NCBI GenBank assembly: GCA_003313425.1
Contig: NHZP01000035.1
Span: 1 to 64,000 of the forward strand
Origin: Pseudopyrenochaeta lycopersici
Taxonomy: Eukaryota > Ascomycota > Dothideomycetes > Pleosporales > Pseudopyrenochaetaceae
Length of the DNA stretch: 64,000 nucleotides
Reading direction: 5' to 3'
How positions within the stretch are numbered: position 1 is the stretch's first letter; every line of letters begins with the position of its first letter. The notes under the pieces were generated by a model. It ran no database searches. It was not told the DNA's origin and worked only from the letters and a program-made list of their open reading frames with translations. Positions 1 through 12,210 of this stretch are shown here, piece after piece. Made by a program: the position numbers and the translations under genes.

Positions 1-361
1 AGGTGGTTCGGCACAATCCCGCAGTTTCTGGTGTTGTGAATGAGAGGTAACGTTGGAATCAAACGTGCGTGAATAACAGGAGCAGCCCTGCCTGTGCAGT
101 CTGCAGAAACGAAGGTAAGTATGGAGCCTGATTAAAAGTAATAAACAAAATAGTCTGAAATCTTATTAAATTAACGTAGCTAATGCACTAGCTACTTCGC
201 AAAATCTCAGTTTTGAAGTGAATTCTCGTGGTGTGTAGTGCATGGTGCATCACGTTTGGTGCATGACGTTGAGATCTCTCGCATCTCCAAGTCTTATCAT
301 TAAATCTCGCTAACAAAGGAAACCCATCATCACCTAATTGCCAGTACCCTGTGCAACAGCA
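1..361 (-). repeat. Gypsy-A 3' LTR (truncated by window edge)
   Basis: This matches 12403-12766 almost end to end and stops at GCA in both copies (361 and 12766), after which the sequences diverge. In element orientation this is the 3' LTR. About 200 bp or more of it lie outside the window. The copies differ mainly by transitions plus small indels near 112 and 342. Confidence 0.9.
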
Positions 362-470
362 TAAACCTCCCCTACTTTAAGCTTAGTCCTATTAAGCTTA
401 CAACTCCTACTTATTATTCCTTTCTCCTCGCAAGTAGAACTACTAGCAGGAGGGAGAAGAGAACTAGGAA

Positions 471-500
471 AAGGAAAGAAAGAAAGAAAGAAAGAAAGAA
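471..500. repeat. GAAA microsatellite
   Basis: A run of about six GAAA units inside Gypsy-A, close to its 3' LTR. Simple sequence; no coding role is apparent. Confidence 0.8.
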
Positions 501-799
501 ATTATTGCCCTACAAACAAAGGGAAGGCAGTATAGGCTGTATTTCTGGCAGGAGGAGCAGTCCTCGTAATTGTGCAGGTTCCTTTATAAACTCCCCGCAC
601 TTTATCGTTAAATCTCCTAAAGACAGTAGGAAAAATAAAAGAAAATACGCCTTAACCTTACTGTTAAAGACGCTAGCAAGTATAACCATCGTCCTAGTAT
701 CCCTTAAACAACCTAGAGGTACTTAGCTAATTAGAGTCTGTTAAGCCTTACTTCTTCTTCTTAATCTCCTTAATCCTCTTGCTACGACGAGGAGTCTGC

Positions 800-3700
800 G
801 ACGGTGCATACAGATTTAACGCGCTTATGTTAGGTTGCGCTTGCCTAGGACAAGAAGGCGCAGGAGGAGGTCCTATAGGTGACTAACCAGGCGAAATACT
901 AACCTAGCGCCTGTTGCTGCGATGACAACCTTCGTGAACCAGCATAAGTTGAAGTCTGTAGAGACTCAGTTGCGCTTCGGATGGACAGGCGCCTCGGTTT
1001 CTCCTTCCTGTCCAGCATCCTAGCAGCCTTGCTATTAGGATTATTAGAAAGCTCCTTAAGAACCTTGTCTAGGGCAGTGCGTTATTTAACCTGCCTATCG
1101 TGCTTCTACTACTTCAGCTTCCTAAGCTAGATTTATACCTTTATTTAAGAAGAATAACCTATTAGGTACGCTAATGTCTTTGTCTTCCCTAAAAGCAAGC
1201 TTCTTATAATACTAGCAGATAACCTAATACTCTTTAATTATCTTTACTGTAGCCTTCCTAGTATCCTTAATAAATTAATAGATTAAACTAGGGTTAGGCT
1301 AATCTGTAAACAAGTTAGTCAGTTCCTCTAAAACTAGCGGAGAATCCTATCTTAGCTAACAGTTTACAGCCTTAGTAATATTTAATAAGTACACTGGTGT
1401 AATATCTCTAGGAAAGGCCTACTTGACGCTGCTATAGTAATTTGAGTGTCTAGACGGTGACTTTGGCGCGGCAGTTAAGCTTTGAAAGGCAGCAGCGAGC
1501 TCTTGATAGGAGCCTATCTCAGGAATCTCTATTGTAGTTATGTCCTCTTCTACCTTAACAAACTAAGGCAAGATAGTTCGTCGTTGCTTAGTTGCAGGCC
1601 TAGTAGATCCATGAGGCAGCCTAGGATCAGAGATGCGGACGTGACCAGCCTTGCAAGGCTGACTGAACTATTCAACGTTAGGGAATTTCGCACTGCAACT
1701 CTCTGGCCAGTCCCTCTTATCGTCCCATCCCTTAATGTAACTAGTGGAGTTCTTAAGTCCTAAGTTTTCTCGCTAGTTCTAGTACTTATAGATGATATTA
1801 TAAAAGCCACGTAGTATCTGCGTGCAGTTGTCTTTATCTTTATTATTAAAAGAGACGCTTCCTTAGATAATATCTACGCCTCTGCCTAAGTATACAGCCT
1901 CAGAGATGTTTAAGTTAACGTGACAGAAGTAAGTCCTATCCTTAGGCTTAGTGGTATTTCGTGTAGTAAGGGTAGGAAATTAGGTTAGGCCTCTTTTTGT
2001 AAGACTGCGTACAGCAGCTAGTATTTAATATTACCTCGCACAAGCTGCTGTATTAACGAATAATACATTACCTGACACCAGCTAAGGTTGCTTTTGCTAT
2101 TAATTAGCCGCGTGTAGTAGAGGTACATGTTAAAACTTTAATTAAGGATTAAGACTAGCTTAGGATCCTTAAAAATCTAGCTGAAGGCGTTGTAGGTAAT
2201 ACTGCCGTATTCCTTGAATACTTTAACATATACTCCTTAATTAAGAGCTTTAGTAACTTCGTCCCAGTTAATTTAGACTCGAACTTTTGCTAGGCGATAA
2301 CGATAGCTCTTTAGGTCTTGATGCGTATAGTCTCCTCAAAACGGGGCTGAGAACAGAACTTGAGTTACTAGGTCTGATTAAAGCTGACCCTATTGATCCT
2401 GATAATAGTATAGTATCTTAAGCAGCTAAACTGTGTTTAAAATGCTAAGGCTTTAAGTAAGTAGGCCTATCTTACTAGCTACGTAATAGTAATGTTGCTA
2501 GCACACCTTGCGATAGTTAAATACCTAACTACCCTGCCTATCCTTGAGAGTGCTGAAATTTACACACTCTCGATACTAGGTATTAATCAGCTAGACGCGC
2601 TCACTATTATTCAACTTCCTAGACGTGAGCGACGCGGTTATCTTAACTAGAGCAGACTGTTTGTTCATATAGTTGCATCCCTTGCGCGATTTCACTGCGA
2701 TGCTAGTTTTAAGCGAGATGTCTTCTTTAATTGAGTCTTAAACGTTAATACTGTCGTTAAGTGTTGCTAGCAGTATTTCTAACTCTTCGCGTAACTGCCT
2801 TACTAACTCTAAGTCTCTCACGCGAATCTTATCTAGAGTAAGAGGCTGCGTAGAGGGAAATCTCTAACGCCGCCTAAGACGGAATTTCTCTTAAAGGGCC
2901 TCTACTGCCTTAACTTATTATTAAGTGCGCCTGTTTCCTCTTAAACGTTATTCTTCTAGCTAGATTTCTTGAATGCTTTTAGCTGTAACAGATAGCCTGT
3001 CCGTTCGAGGCTTACCTAGCTTCTCTAGCTTATTCTAGATGTCGCTTCTAAATTCTTTGCTTATGCGTTAATAACTAAGACTAGAAGGCTTAATAACTTG
3101 CGTGCGCCCTCTAATATTTAATAAAGTAGCGGGGCTTTAGCTTCTAGCACGTTCAGAGGCAGTTATTACTAAGGCTGTTATCTAGACGCTAGCCTTAGTT
3201 ACAGAATTATTCTTGCTATTACTAGTAGTAGGAAGAAGTAACTTAGTCTGCTTATAATACCTGAAATAATTCTCCTGCAGCTACTTAGGTAGAATAGGCA
3301 CATTTAGAGGAAGCTTCGTCCCTGCATGTAATTACTTTCTATACTATTTAATTGCCTCTGTCTAGAATATCTAGTTAAGGTACCCTTATCTAGAGCGCGT
3401 GTCTATATTGTTAGCTGTAATCTTAGAGGCAGGCATCTTATGCTTATTAATAATGCCGCGCAACTTAGCGTTACCGTCCTTATAATACTTCTTTATCTAA
3501 GCAGGCATGTTAGCTATCTGCTAACGTACTTCTTCCTAGTTAGTAATATTAATAAATCTATCCTGCCTCCTCTTTACAGATTATTATTAATAGTAAAGAG
3601 CTGTGTTAAGGAAGGGAGCGAGGTTGTCTAGCAAGGTCCTGCGCAGTAACTATTAGACTGCCGTCACGCTAGAGTGTGAGTACACTACCTAAACAGAATA

Positions 3701-4213
3701 TAGAATAAGAACCTGCCTTAGTATATGCTAATGGTGTTCGTCTAGATAGGCAAACGCACTCTCTGTCTCTTTTTTCCTCTTCTTCTTGTAAGTGTCTATG
3801 TCCTTAAGTATAGGATATTGCTGCTTAAAAGCAGCGACGCCTCTATACTGTAATATTAGGCTTAGTCTTCCTTTTAGAAATTCTCTAGTTGTGATAATAA
3901 GGGTTGAAGTCTTATTAAAGTAAGTTGCTAAGGCTACTATCTAATTATCTACTATGCCTTTCTGTTTAACAGGCGAGACTTGCAGCAAGCTTTAAACCTA
4001 AGTGTCTACTGTAATCCCTGCGTGCTAAGGGACTTTAACGTTACTATAACGCTTAAGCTTAGTTCTATAGTCTTTAATAGCTTCTTTACTAGTGAATTGC
4101 ATAATCTCTGTTAGCGCAGGCTTAATTATAGTCGTGGTTGGTTAAGGATTTGGGTTTAACAGTAGGGGTGGACGCTTCCTAGGCTGTTTGGGTGTCTGAG
4201 GCGGCTGTGACAT
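800..4213 (-). pseudogene. Gypsy-A third coding region, unknown function
   Basis: On the minus strand a reading frame can be followed from an ATG at 4213 (MSQPPQTPKQPRKRPP...) leftward for about 3 kb, broken by many TAG/TAA codons at positions that read as Trp or Gln if C-to-T and G-to-A changes are reversed. The product is rich in Lys and Arg. I do not recognise a domain in it: no RT, integrase, chromodomain or membrane-anchored envelope pattern. It lies downstream of integrase, where most Gypsy elements have nothing. It may be a captured gene, an extra element gene, or more than one decayed frame. The left boundary is approximate. Confidence 0.5.
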
Positions 4214-4674
4214 CGCTTGAAGTTTGTACCTGACAGGCACTCGTGTGTCTACCTTAGAAAGTTTTAATAGATAGTGACAGGAAGTAAGAAAGAGAAACTT
4301 AGGCCCTGTAGGATTAACTATAGGCTTAAGATTTAGAGGGGGTTTGAGCGGCGGAGGGTATCTTTCCCTCCCTAACTTTACTTAAAAGCCCCGCTAAGGC
4401 TCGTTAACGTAGTAAAAGGTAAAGTTACTATTATTTTAACTCCTTCCTGTTACCTAATTGGCTGGCATAGCAGGTCCTCTTAAGAGTTAGCTACTTAGGA
4501 ACGTTTCCTAAGCAGGTCTTATCTTACTGCTAAACGCAGCTATAAACTCACCTTCACACTTTAAAACATTAATTATCTTATCTTCTACCTCCTTTAATTA
4601 ATTTTGCATCTTTGAATTATCGCTCCGTGGCCTCGTGGTTGCGTTGCAGCTGTTAGCGCAGATATTAAGTTGTC

Positions 4675-4733
4675 CAGCCAATCAGATTTCAGCAGGTCTC
4701 GCTAAGCTCACCTGGCGATTGCTGATTAGCCAG
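4675..4733 (-). repeat. Inter-gene palindromic repeat, copy 1 (pol / third region spacer)
   Basis: A 59-bp sequence beginning CAGCCAATCAG and ending CTGATTAGCCAG, with imperfect inverted arms that could fold as a hairpin. It is 50/59 identical to 9441-9499 in the same orientation, and seven of the nine differences are transitions. It lies between the integrase end of pol and the third coding region. Confidence 0.8.
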
Positions 4734-4999
4734 ATTCTTTAACACCCTAGTTTCTCTACTATTTTAATCGCGCAGCAAGGAGATTAACCTCCTAGCGACT
4801 CTAAATAATATTTCGTTTAATTTTAACTTATTTTTATATGTTTAGGAGGTTGCGCTGCGTGTGTGTAATACTGAATGTGTAAAAATATGCGAAAATTTAA
4901 TAAAGGAAATACAGCCCCTCCCCTGCTTTAAGATAAAAGCCTGTCCCTTAGGCTTAAGCAAGCTTATCTTCTAAGTTAGAATTAATTTCTGAATTAGGT

Positions 5000-7900
5000 A
5001 TTTAAATATATTATTATCTCTTAGTCTCTGTTAAAGATCTTAGTATAATAATAGGATAGCTGCGTGTAGTTAGCTGTATTATATCTTTAGATAAATCCAA
5101 GTTTGTAGGAGGATTATTCTCTGTCTCTTGTAACTAAATCGCGTCTTAGTTAGGATTTTTAATAACTATGAACTTATTATCTTAAGAGTTATTAGATTAA
5201 GCAGGCAGTAGTGAAAAGTCAGCTTTAGCATCCTATAACGAAGGATCCTATAGCTTTGCACGACCTTAATACTCCTAAGCGACCTTGCTTTTATCTTAAG
5301 GTACCTACAGCTTAAGTCTCTATCTTAGGGTAGTGTTTCTAAATTACGTACTGTTAAGGTCTATAAGTTAATAGTTGCCTTTATCTTAATTAGTATGAAA
5401 GACTTTGTATAGTCCTAGCTATCTGCTTGTAAGCTTCTTATCTCTTAATATGTTAATGTCTCTAGCTAAGTCCTATATTAGTACGAAGTTATCTTCTTTA
5501 ATTTCCTCTTAATAAATCTCTCTGTAATTATCCTAATATTCCTTCTTTTCGCGTCGCAGGCGCTTAGTTCTTAACACTGCGTCCTTAAGAAATTAATCTC
5601 TTAAATCTAGCTGTATAGCTCGCACCGCTAATAACTAGCCTCTTAATATTACTTGTCTGAATAGCAATATCTGCTATGTTAGAAGAGTAAGCTTAATCAG
5701 AAGTACTAGATTCTAACTAGTAACTAACTAATAAGGAGAATATCTAGTCTAACTCTGAGTAGAAATTCTGTCTGCCTATAATACTGTTAGAAGATTATTA
5801 ACCTAGGGTCTAGGAAGCTTTGCTAGTGCGTTGTATATTAGCTTGTAACTACCCTTGATTTTTCCTATAGCCTGAGGGTTGTATGCTAATGCCTAGATCC
5901 TCCTAATACGATAAATCTTAGTAAGGGCTTTAACTACCTTTCTAAAATTAGGTCTGCCGTCTATAGTAAGTGTCCTTATTATGCTCTAGCAACACAAGAT
6001 TTCCTTATATAAAAACTTAGCGATAGTAGATAACTTGTTGTTAGCTATTGCTCGTGCCTCTAGCTATCTACTAAGGTATTCTCGTGCAATTATAATAAAT
6101 TTCTTTCTTTAATAATGCGGCATGTAAACAACGTCTATAGTAACTCGTTCCTATAACGCGTGACAGTAGGTATTTATCAGTATTTCTTACTTGCGACTTA
6201 ATAATCTCCGCTAGCACTGTTTACATAATGTAATCATGCGTCGCACCTCCTTATGCATCCTTTCCTACTAGTATTATTAAGCAAGCATTAAATAGACGCT
6301 GTTTACTCCTCTGTAACTAATCTATTAATATACTTCCTATATAGCTATAGTCTTAAGATTAGGATTATCTATAACTTAATAAATAGCTATATTCCTTATA
6401 GACTTTTAGAAGAGATACCCTTCTCGCATAAAGAAATTTATCGCCCTCTTTTTCTATACTTAAAGTTGTGCCCTCGTAAGGCCTTTAGGCTTCTTAAATC
6501 TTATTAAGAACTAAGTAATTACTTTAGACTTATCTAAGTATTGCTTATTTAGTACCCTACTTATCTTAGCAGGTGAGGTAAACTTAAGGTTAGTAATCAC
6601 GTTTTCAATAAAATCTTTGAGGTCATCTTTAGTCTCGTCTGGCTGTTCCTATCCTTCTAGCTTTAGGTAACGTGACAACGCATTAGTAACGACATTCTTC
6701 TTTCTAGGAACATGCTTAATATCAAAGTCCTAGGTAAGGATAGCTGCGAGCTACCTGTTTTAGACTGACCTAGGGACGTCAGGCGATAATCTGTTAAGTT
6801 AATAAATGAGCGTCTGAGCGTCTGTTTTAATAATAAAATGTTGTCTATATAGCTAGGTTCTGAATTTCTTTAGCGCCTATAATACTGCCTTACACTTAAG
6901 CTTTATTAAGTGCTAGAGGCTCTTAGCTTTTAACTATATTGTACTTTTAAATTAATATAGGTGTCTTTTTCTGTCTGCTCTAATCTGTTCAAGAGACGCG
7001 CCTGCGCCTTCCTTACTCGCATCTACTGCTATAAAAATTATGCCTCTATTCTTATAGTTAGGACTCGCTAACGCTGGGGCTAAAGTAATGTATTACTTTA
7101 AGGTACGCATAGCCTCTTATTAAGCTTCCTGCTACGTCTATTTAACGCTAGTCCTTATTAACTAAAATAGGGGCTTTGCGCGAATAGTAAAGCTAGGTAC
7201 CTATATCCTGTAGTAGACACAGATACTTATAAACGCCCTTACTTCTTTTATATTTCTGTATTCTAGCTAATCTAGAATCTTAGCTACTTTCTGTTAATCT
7301 AGATATCTCCCTTGCGCAGTAACCTTATATCTAACTACCCCTAATCTAGAGACTCCCTAATAATACTTCTTACCTAAAATTATAGCTCTAGCTCTTTCTA
7401 CGTTAGCTAGAGCCCTGTCTAGCTGCTAAATATGTTCTAATATATATCTTCTTACTCTAGGAAATACTTCTTCTCCTCTATAGTTAGTTTTAGGACCGCC
7501 AGCAGTAATATTATCTATAAAAGGAATAGTATATAGCTAATAATCCTTTATAATCTTCGTAACTACTCGCTAAAAGACTGTAACTAAGTTAGTTACGCCT
7601 TAAACTATTGTACAGTATTAAAGTAAACTAACTAGCGTATAAAAGGCAGTTATGTCTCTGCTGTCTGGATAAAGTGTAATCTAGTTATATCCTAAGAATA
7701 GATCTATAAGAGACAGAATACGACATCTACTAAAACACTTAGAGAATTTATCTGCTGTCAGAGGCAGATTAGCATCCCTAAGAGATACTGCGTTTATCTT
7801 AATTAACCTAAGTATTATCTAATAACTCTTATCCTTCTTTTTAACTAGAAACTATAAGTTTCTGTACTGACTGGCGCATCTTTCTAGTACCCCTTAATTA

Positions 7901-9390
7901 AGTCTATTATTAAATATTATAACTACCTCTTCCTTAACAGCTCGCGCTATTAGGAATAATTTTTCTTACTAAGCTTTATGTTTAATAGTCTGTATCTTAT
8001 ATAGAGGACATATATCCTTAATAATTTATCCTGTCTTAGAGAAAGTGAAAGCGATCGCGCCTTCTCTGTTTATTAACATTTTAATAAATAGCTAAACTTT
8101 TAATTTTGTTAACTTAGATCTAAACTTTTGTGAGGCTAGCCTTTTTAGTGTTAATCTTATGCCTCGTAGGAATGCTACATGTCTGCATTCAAAAAGGTAA
8201 TTAAAAGGCCCTATATTAGGAGGTCTTAGACTTTTTCTTAAGAGTTGTAGTTTAACAGCATGTCGCTTCTAGTCTTTACGCCTAAACTCCTTAATATCTG
8301 ATACCTTAGGAATATCCACAGGTCGCACCTTGTCAGCTACCCTCTTATGCAGGGTATTGACTTAACTGCTTGTGTACTTCTTTCTCTTTTCCTATTGCGC
8401 CTGACGGTTGAGTTCACACATAACTAAAAAAGACTCTAATTCTCGCACAGCTGAAGGATCCTTAGAGGCTCTAACTCTATAGCTTATTACTTATTTTACC
8501 TATTCTTTAAATTACTGCTTATTATTAGTTGTAAAAATAGGTGAAAATTCGCTAAATCTAATAGAAGCTTTTACAAACTTAGCTTCCTAAATATACTTAA
8601 CCTAAGTATAAGATAAATAAGATTCTAAACTAAAATATCGCCCTAGGTATTTTCTACTTAAATCTAGACACTCCTCCCTAGAAAGAGTGTCTACTACATG
8701 TTTTCCTTATCTTTAGGAGTTAGTATATAGTCTCTTAGATGCAGCGGAGCAGGATTAGAGGCTATAAAGACGGCGTTTCTGTCTCTATTCTTAGAAATAA
8801 TCCTACACGTAATCTTTCTATATACGTTATACTAAATTAATAACTTTACTAAAGCGCACTAAGGTCTACCTAAAATCGCTAATCTTGTCAGGTTTTGAAC
8901 GATCCTGAAGTAACTGATAATAGTCACCTCCCCTACTTTAACTAGGACACTCTACGCAGTTCCTACAAAAGGATTAGTGCTTCTATTCGCAGTAACTACT
9001 CTATCTTAATACGAGCTACCTTACTTATAGTCTTTATATGTAAGCTTTAATGCCTTAGCCGCACTATATCTTAAAAGGTTTATCTATGCGCTAGTGTTAA
9101 TAAGACACTTTACTGCATGCCTATTAAATAAGGCCCAGCAGGTTAAAAGGTTACACTGCACGTAGGCTATGCCTATCTTCTTTTAAATTATCGTAGCTTC
9201 TTATTTAGTAGGATTAACTAAAGCTTTATACTAAGTGTTATATGTTCCTAGGGCTTTATGCCTGGTTTGTGCATTAAAAGTCCTAAATTATATTAAGTTA
9301 AGCTCTAAATTCGGTCCTTTTTTAAGACTAACTATCTCTACTTAATTTAATTTAACCTTTTCTTTATTAGAAAAATGCCTCTAAACATCC
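5000..9390 (-). pseudogene. pol: Gypsy-A pol (protease, RT, RNase H, integrase), RIP-inactivated
   Basis: On the minus strand RT is recognisable near 7300-7560: a TIPFIDNI..GGPKTNYRG stretch followed by sequence typical of Gypsy RT. The RT/RNase H tether reads DFDIKHVPRKKNVVTNALSR at 6671-6730, and the integrase C-terminal side has AYNPQA near 5860-5910. The region right of about 8700 is the likely protease. Frames are interrupted by TAG/TAA at expected Trp and Gln codons. The catalytic RT motif, normally ending Asp-Asp, reads FIDN, a change explained by TG-to-TA mutation. Domain order PR-RT-RH-IN is that of Ty3/Gypsy. No chromodomain was seen. The element cannot encode a working polyprotein. 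Confidence 0.88.
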
Positions 9391-9440
9391 CTAATAACAT
9401 AGGCGGACGCGGGGTTGTGCGGGGTAAGGCACTGCAGTGT

Positions 9441-9499
9441 CAGCTAATCAGGTTCCAACAGGTCTCGCTTAGCTGACCTAGCGATTGCTGATTAGCTGG
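9441..9499 (-). repeat. Inter-gene palindromic repeat, copy 2 (gag / pol spacer)
   Basis: A 59-bp sequence with perfect 11-bp inverted arms (CAGCTAATCAG ... CTGATTAGCTG) and an inner AGGTC/GACCT pair. It is a direct repeat of 4675-4733 and lies between gag and pol. Confidence 0.85.
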
Positions 9500-9699
9500 C
9501 TAGCCTAATACTTAATTCTACGGCGTTCACGCTAGCTAACGACGCGGTAGGCTTATTAATTACTTTTAATATATTTCTAACTTATTTTTAAAGCTGATGT
9601 TAGCTTATAAGGTCCCTAAAAGTTACACCACGCACCTCCTAACGCAGCATAGTAGTAGTGATACGGTTTAGATGCAGGCCTAGCAAATAACAGAGCTCT

Positions 9700-11756
9700 G
9701 TGTTAGTAAGGCTGTTATTCTAGTTCTTCTTTTTCTTATTCTAACTAACAAATTTAGGCTTAGCTTTTAAATTCTAAAAGCTTCTATTATCGTCTAGAGG
9801 CTGTATAAGAGAGAATAGCTTATTATAGGCTTAGCTGGCGAATAGAATCAGCTCTACTCGTTCAAACTCCTTAATATCTATTAGTTTAAATGCAGTGTTA
9901 CCCCTTATAACAGGCATACGATAGTCCTTAACTATAACTCGCTTTAGTTATTTAGAATAAGGAGGTTTAGCAGGAGCTTACTTCTAAACTTTACTCTGCC
10001 TAACTTTCTTAAGAACTGGATCTTTCCTAATATTCTAATGCGTTTAAGAGCGTGTTACTGTATAAGTTAAGCTAGTATTTACTACTTCTTCCTTAAAAGC
10101 ACTAAGAATAATATCCTAAGATATAACCTTATCGAGGGTAAAACACGCTTTAGTTAAGCCTCTTGGCAATATCCTAACGTTCTGAAAGTTTAGTAGGTCC
10201 TTGGCCGGGCTTATAGCTATCCTGCTATATCTATCTTCTGTAATCGTATTCGTATTAGGACTAACTACCTTCTGTTACTGCATAGCTAGTAGTCTAAGCT
10301 TTTAATATTAAGTAGGCCTTAAGTCTACTCTATTAAACTTCTCTGGACATACTACTAATGCTAGCTAATCTAAGACATTATTAGTAACTCTGTAATACTC
10401 CTAAATTTTCTGTTTTAACTAATAGAGCTGCAACGTTTAGGGTGCAGTTCCTTAGATTTGCCCTAACCTCTTGTGCGAAGGACTAAAATAGTAAGTTTTA
10501 TATCTAACTTCCCTGTTCTACTTAAAGCTAATCTAGCTAAGATGCAAAAGTAGCTAATATAGCTTACATTCTCTAGTAATGTGACTAGGGAGGTTGCATA
10601 TATTATAAGTGTTTTAATATTCACGTCTTTGGATAGTGATTACGCCTTGCTGAGGATTTAAGTTGCGAGGAGCTGTTGTCATGTACGAGCTATTATTCCT
10701 TTCCGATAGTAACTGCTTGGCATTATCTCTTGAGACGACTCAGCCGATGAAGTACGCGTACGTAGCTGGGTTCCTTAGAATCTGACCAAGCTTGGGATGA
10801 ACTATTATCTCGTTAACCTTAGCTAGGCTAATCTTCTAGTCGCTGAGGGCTGAAATAAGGTCTTGAACCTCTAGATCTACACTAGGTAGAAGAGCAGGCC
10901 TAGCTTCCTCTTAAACTTTACTTTTCTTATACTTATTAACTGCGTCTTTTAGCTACTTAGCTATTAATGTTTTCTTTTCTTAATTAAGGATCTGGTGTGT
11001 AAGCTTAGCCTCTCTTTCTATATAACCAGGGGATATCTGTTTTATCCCCTCTCTCTAGCGGTACACGCGCTTAAGATACGTGTAAATCTTCTTAATATTA
11101 AAACTCTCTAGCTTGTCTAGAATCGGCCCTTTATGCATGTAGATAAAGATTATATCTTAGTCTTCTCTTAGAAGGCCTCTGGCGAAAAAGAAGCTAGCCT
11201 CTGTCCTATGTAGCTGGCCTGTCTTAATGCAAGCGTTACTATATGCTGCGAAGTTAGTTAAATACTTAGATAGTCTTAGGAATTTTCTTAACGTTTTAGA
11301 AACATAGGTCTCTAGGAACGCTCGCGTTCCCATGCGTTAAGCTATATCTTAATCGTGCTAATACTCTTTTATTACTTCTTAAAGCTTCTTCCAGTCTAGT
11401 ACTCTGTATAGCCTTATTTTCTTAATAAAGCTTCTGCATATAGTGTTACAGAAGTCTAGAAGGATTCTTATCTTTTAATAGTTGTTATAGCTGCTATTAT
11501 CTGCCTAGCGATTAAAGTTATCTAGGAACTTAGTAACGTCTTTTCCTGTAAATAGAAAGTCTTTCCTTACCAGCCTTATAGGCACAAGTACTTTGCTAGT
11601 ATCTATAGTATGTTTCTTAATAACCTTAATAGCTGGCGTAAGATCTGATCTGAATGACAGCGAATCTGGTGTTAATTCAGCTATGAGGATGGCTGAAGGC
11701 TGAATCCTGAATAGGCTGCTGCAGCCCTTCGGTATAACTGAATAAGGAGACTGCAA
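9700..11756 (-). pseudogene. gag: Gypsy-A gag, RIP-degraded
   Basis: An open stretch starts at 11756 on the minus strand and runs 83 codons to the first stop at 11505. The frame then continues through stops to about 11000. The reading FTGKDVTKFLDNFNR, then KIRILLDFC and DWKKL, then RAFLETYV, resembles the capsid region of fungal Gypsy gag proteins (FxGKDVxxFLxxxE...). It precedes pol in element orientation, as gag should. The end is approximate; the part left of about 10500 was not resolved into domains, and no zinc knuckle was identified. Confidence 0.75.
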
Positions 11757-12012
11757 CTACTAGGCAGTTCCTTACTAACGCTAATAATTAACTAAAATCT
11801 GATACTGTACTACTTCTAAATTATTTCTTAATTGTTTATAGCTGTTCTTATTTCTATTTTCTATTATCTTATTCTTGTTCTTATTACTATTCTATTACTA
11901 AGTTAGCTTCTGCTTATTATATAGGAAGTCTTAATTTATTATAGTAAGATAATAAGGATACAGCCTTAACAGAGCTAGTCCCTGTCAACTCTTGGCTCTA
12001 AAAATATAGAGG

Positions 12013-12210
12013 GGGTGGCTGTAACAGCGCCATCCCTCTTAAAGGTTCCAAAGGCTAGCCGTAACAGCGCCATCCCTCTTAAAGGTTCCAAAGGCTAGCC
12101 GCAACAGCGCCATCCCTCTTAAAGGTTCCGAAGGCTGGCCGCAACAGCGCTATCCCTCTTAAAGGTTCCGAAGGCTAGCCGCAACAGCGCCATCCCTCTT
12201 AAAGGTTTGT
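12013..12210. repeat. 40-bp tandem repeat, about 5 copies, at the Gypsy-A LTR/leader
   Basis: The unit contains AACAGCGCCATCCCTCTTAA and recurs at a 40-bp period five times. Units differ by single C/T or A/G changes. It abuts the inner end of the 5' LTR, so it lies in the element's untranslated leader or in the LTR itself. Confidence 0.9.

Noticed and set aside
4675..9499. A separate nested element bounded by the 59-bp repeats
   Set aside because: The repeats lie at gene junctions, gag and pol on either side form one logical minus-strand order, and no TG/CA ends or target duplication were found at the repeats; kept only as a stated alternative.
12000..12210. CRISPR-like array at the 40-bp repeats
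   Set aside because: Units are contiguous with no unique spacers, and the genome is eukaryotic; they are plain tandem repeats.
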